Positions 62,021-64,000 of a DNA stretch of 64,000 nt are shown here, in pieces. The translations under genes and the position numbers were made by a program. Every line of letters starts with the position of its first letter. The first letter of the stretch is position 1. The stretch is from Calditrichia bacterium (GTDB lineage Bacteria; Calditrichota; Calditrichia; RBG-13-44-9; J075), in the NCBI GenBank assembly GCA_028284905.1, contig JANQQU010000062.1:186001-250000 (forward strand). Direction: 5' to 3'. The notes under the pieces are model-generated. The model did no database searches. It was not told the origin of the DNA and saw nothing but the letters and a program-made list of their open reading frames with translations.

Positions 62021-63022
62021 ATGTCCTATAAAGTAACGATAATCCCCGGAGACGGCATTGGCCCGGAAGTGGCCGACGCCACCAAAGCAGTAATTAACGC
62101 TACCGGACTTGAAATCGAATGGATCGAAAAACATGCCGGTGCTGAAATGGTTAACCGTCATGGCACGCCGCTCCCGGATGAAACGCTCGATGCAATCAAA
62201 GAGAATCGATTTGCCCTGAAAGGCCCGATTGGCACCCCGATCGGTACCGGCTTTCGTTCGGTAAATGTTGAATTGCGGAAGCGTCTGGACTTATATGCGA
62301 ATTTTCGTCCGGCGAAAACGATACCGGGCATCAAAACCCGCCACGAGGATGTCGACCTGATTGTTATTCGCGAAAACACCGAAGGGCTTTACAGCGGTCT
62401 GGAACATATGGTCGTTCCCGGCATCGTCGAAAGTCAGCGTGTGATTACCGAAAAAGGCTCCGAACGCATCATTCAGGCCGCATTCAAAATTGCCCGTCGC
62501 TACAACCGCAAGAAGGTAACGGTTGTCCATAAGGCAAATATTCTGAAAATGAGTGATGGTCTTTTCCTGGAAGTTGCCCGGGAAGTATCGAGACAATACC
62601 CGCAAATCGAGTATGATGAAGCTATCGTTGATGCAACCGCAATGAAGCTGGTAATGGATCCCAGTCAGTTTGACGTTCTCGTAATGGAGAACCTTTTTGG
62701 TGATATTATCTCGGACCTTACCAGTGGCCTGATCGGCGGCCTCGGTGTTGCCCCCAGTGCCAATCTCGGCGACGATTATGCCGTTTTTGAAGCAGTGCAC
62801 GGCAGCGCTCCGGATATTGCCGGCAAAGGCGTCGCCAACCCAACAGCCTTACTGCTGAGCGGTGCGCTGATGCTTCAGCAAATGGGTGAACCGGATGCGG
62901 CTGAAAGAATCAGAAAAGCCGTGACAAAAGTTATTGGCGAGGGAAAAAGAACCACTATGGATCTCGGTGGCCCCTGCAACACGAAAGAGTATGTTGAGGC
63001 TTTAATTGAAGCTATGGAGTAG
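62021..63022 (+). CDS. NAD-dependent isocitrate/isopropylmalate dehydrogenase family, likely isocitrate dehydrogenase
   Basis: 333 residues, the short homo-oligomeric form. It oxidises isocitrate to 2-oxoglutarate with NAD+. Seen: [10 protein letters not shown], the substrate loop [45 protein letters not shown], the metal Asp in [14 protein letters not shown], and [17 protein letters not shown], which favours NAD+ over NADP+. The [11 protein letters not shown] form suits isocitrate rather than isopropylmalate enzymes. GGAGGAG precedes the ATG. Its product feeds the sucAB complex of the same window. Confidence 0.88.
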   Translation: MSYKVTIIPGDGIGPEVADATKAVINATGLEIEWIEKHAGAEMVNRHGTPLPDETLDAIKENRFALKGPIGTPIGTGFRSVNVELRKRLDLYANFRPAKTIPGIKTRHEDVDLIVIRENTEGLYSGLEHMVVPGIVESQRVITEKGSERIIQAAFKIARRYNRKKVTVVHKANILKMSDGLFLEVAREVSRQYPQIEYDEAIVDATAMKLVMDPSQFDVLVMENLFGDIISDLTSGLIGGLGVAPSANLGDDYAVFEAVHGSAPDIAGKGVANPTALLLSGALMLQQMGEPDAAERIRKAVTKVIGEGKRTTMDLGGPCNTKEYVEALIEAME

Positions 63023-63162
63023 AGATTCGTCTCTGTTTTGGTGGAAGACATCCTGAATGCACTTTTATTTCCAGCAGTTCGGGATTACATTTAATTTTGT
63101 GAAAGCGCCAAGCTAAAAACATGACATGAAACACCTGTTTTTATTTAACTTAAAGACCAAAC

Positions 63163-63477
63163 ATGATAATTTATGAAGTGAATTTGACAGTAAACAGCGG
63201 TTTTGCCGATCAGTATCGCCGCTGGCTGCAGGAACATATTGATGAAATGCTCACCCTGGATGGCTTTGAAAAAGCAGCATGGTATGAAGTTGAAGGGGAG
63301 GACATGACCAAACAACTTTGGTCCGTGCATTACTATTTAACTGACCGGGACAGTTTGGAAGATTATTTTGAGAAACATGCTCAGCGGATGCGCCAGGAAG
63401 GACTGCGTCGATTCGCTGGTAAATTCAGTGCACATCGCCGAATATTAAACACCATTGAGAAGGAGCCGTTATCATGA
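63163..63477 (+). CDS. DUF4286-family protein
   Basis: 104 residues, single ferredoxin-like alpha/beta domain with MIIYEVNLTVNSGFADQYR and FEKAAWYEVEGED, matching DUF4286. Function unknown; possibly a small monooxygenase-like fold without known activity. It overlaps the next start by four bases (ATGA), so the two genes are translationally coupled. Confidence 0.75.
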   Translation: MIIYEVNLTVNSGFADQYRRWLQEHIDEMLTLDGFEKAAWYEVEGEDMTKQLWSVHYYLTDRDSLEDYFEKHAQRMRQEGLRRFAGKFSAHRRILNTIEKEPLS

Positions 63478-64000
63478 TGATGAAGGCGATAATAGCCGGC
63501 ACTCCCGGCGATGCCAGTCAGTTGACTTTTAAAGAATTCCCCAAACCCCGTCCGGGCCATGAGGAATTACTGGTAAAGATAAAAGCAACTGCTATTAACC
63601 GGGCAGACATCCTTCAACGCCAGGGACGATATTCTCCACCGAAAGGCAGCACACCAATTTTTGGTTTGGAGATGGCCGGCGAAGTCGAAGCGCTTGGACC
63701 GGATTGCCCCGGTTGGGAAGTTGGCGATCGGGTATGTGCACTACTTGATGGCGGTGGGTATGCTGAGTATGTGACCATTCCGGCGAAACGGGCGATTCCG
63801 ATCCCGGAAAACCTCTCATTTGAGCAAGCTGCGGCAATCCCGGAAGTTTTTCTCACTGCTTACCAGTCCTTGTTCTGGCTGGGAAAAATTAAGCATGGTG
63901 AAAAAGTACTCGTCCATGCGGCGGCCAGCGGTGTTGGTACTGCAGCGATTCAGCTGATCAAAGAAGCGGGTGCAGTACCAATTGTTACCGCGCGTTCTGC
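63474..64000 (+). CDS. NAD(P)H-quinone oxidoreductase (zinc-free MDR), N-terminal part
   Basis: About 175 residues before the window ends. Medium-chain reductase fold of the zeta-crystallin/PIG3 type: NRADILQRQGRYSPPKGSTP, GLEMAGEVEALGPD, AAIPEVFLTAYQSLFWLG and the nucleotide-binding VLVHAAASGVGTAAIQL. It reduces quinones with NADPH. The start has three ATGs in a row; AAGGAG lies 11 bases before the first, nearest to the second and third. Truncated by the window edge, not broken. Confidence 0.9.
   Translation, partial: MMMKAIIAGTPGDASQLTFKEFPKPRPGHEELLVKIKATAINRADILQRQGRYSPPKGSTPIFGLEMAGEVEALGPDCPGWEVGDRVCALLDGGGYAEYVTIPAKRAIPIPENLSFEQAAAIPEVFLTAYQSLFWLGKIKHGEKVLVHAAASGVGTAAIQLIKEAGAVPIVTARS

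Noticed and set aside
1-64000. tRNA genes, CRISPR arrays, insertion sequences or phage genes
   Set aside because: No cloverleaf with CCA-type ends, no regular short repeats with spacers, no transposase or integrase was seen by eye. A dedicated tRNA and repeat scan would settle it.

Overview
The window reads as chromosomal DNA of a free-living Gram-negative bacterium of the FCB group. Several secreted proteins end in the C-terminal sorting domain of the type IX secretion system (T9SS), with the core QNYPNPFNPSTTI. It also has two hybrid two-component sensors with beta-propeller input domains, a TonB-dependent receptor with a carboxypeptidase-like N-terminal domain, and a PorV-family barrel. 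This mix, with moderate GC and no SusD homologue, fits Calditrichota, KSB1 or Ignavibacteriota-like lineages better than classical Bacteroidota. That placement is an inference. I saw no tRNA, rRNA, CRISPR array, insertion sequence or prophage.

Layout: (1) 1-4579, minus strand, is a surface-polysaccharide operon: AsnB-type amidotransferase, GT4 glycosyltransferase, exostosin-like GT47 and the start of a flippase. (2) 4796-14896 holds two giant hybrid sensors around a leaderless GH5 glycosidase and a small zinc-ribbon protein. (3) 14972-17368 is a secreted PQQ-propeller protein fused to an esterase domain that has lost its catalytic Ser and His. (4) 17890-26573 is the most interesting part: a membrane-anchored ABC-type solute-binding protein, a histidine kinase and an NtrC-like sigma-54 activator, then a convincing -24/-12 promoter, then two secreted cellulases (GH5-CBM6 and GH9), both with T9SS tails. 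(5) 26637-41551 continues with an SGNH hydrolase, a sodium/solute symporter, a parvulin-like lipoprotein, a probably abundant carbohydrate-binding surface protein, a TonB-dependent receptor, a 1070-residue surface protein and a PorV-like barrel. (6) 41780-46721 has a CotH-kinase/lamin-tail surface protein and a TPR protein. (7) 46937-64000 is mostly housekeeping: 2-oxoglutarate dehydrogenase E1 and E2, ferredoxin, fumarase and NAD-type isocitrate dehydrogenase. It is interspersed with a parvulin-TPR fusion, an intradiol-dioxygenase-like lipoprotein, a DnaQ-exonuclease/GIY-YIG fusion, a geranylgeranyl-reductase-like flavoprotein, a TIGR01777 epimerase, an unknown barrel and a partial quinone oxidoreductase.

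Working hypothesis: regions 4 and 5 form a polysaccharide-utilisation locus unlike the SusC/SusD type. An orphan binding protein fixed in the inner membrane would sense oligosaccharides and pass the signal to the kinase and sigma-54 activator. The activator would switch on T9SS-exported cellulases, and a symporter and a TonB/PorV surface assembly would handle the products. The gene order, the promoter match and the absence of ABC permeases are seen directly. The sugar ligand and the functional coupling are inferred.
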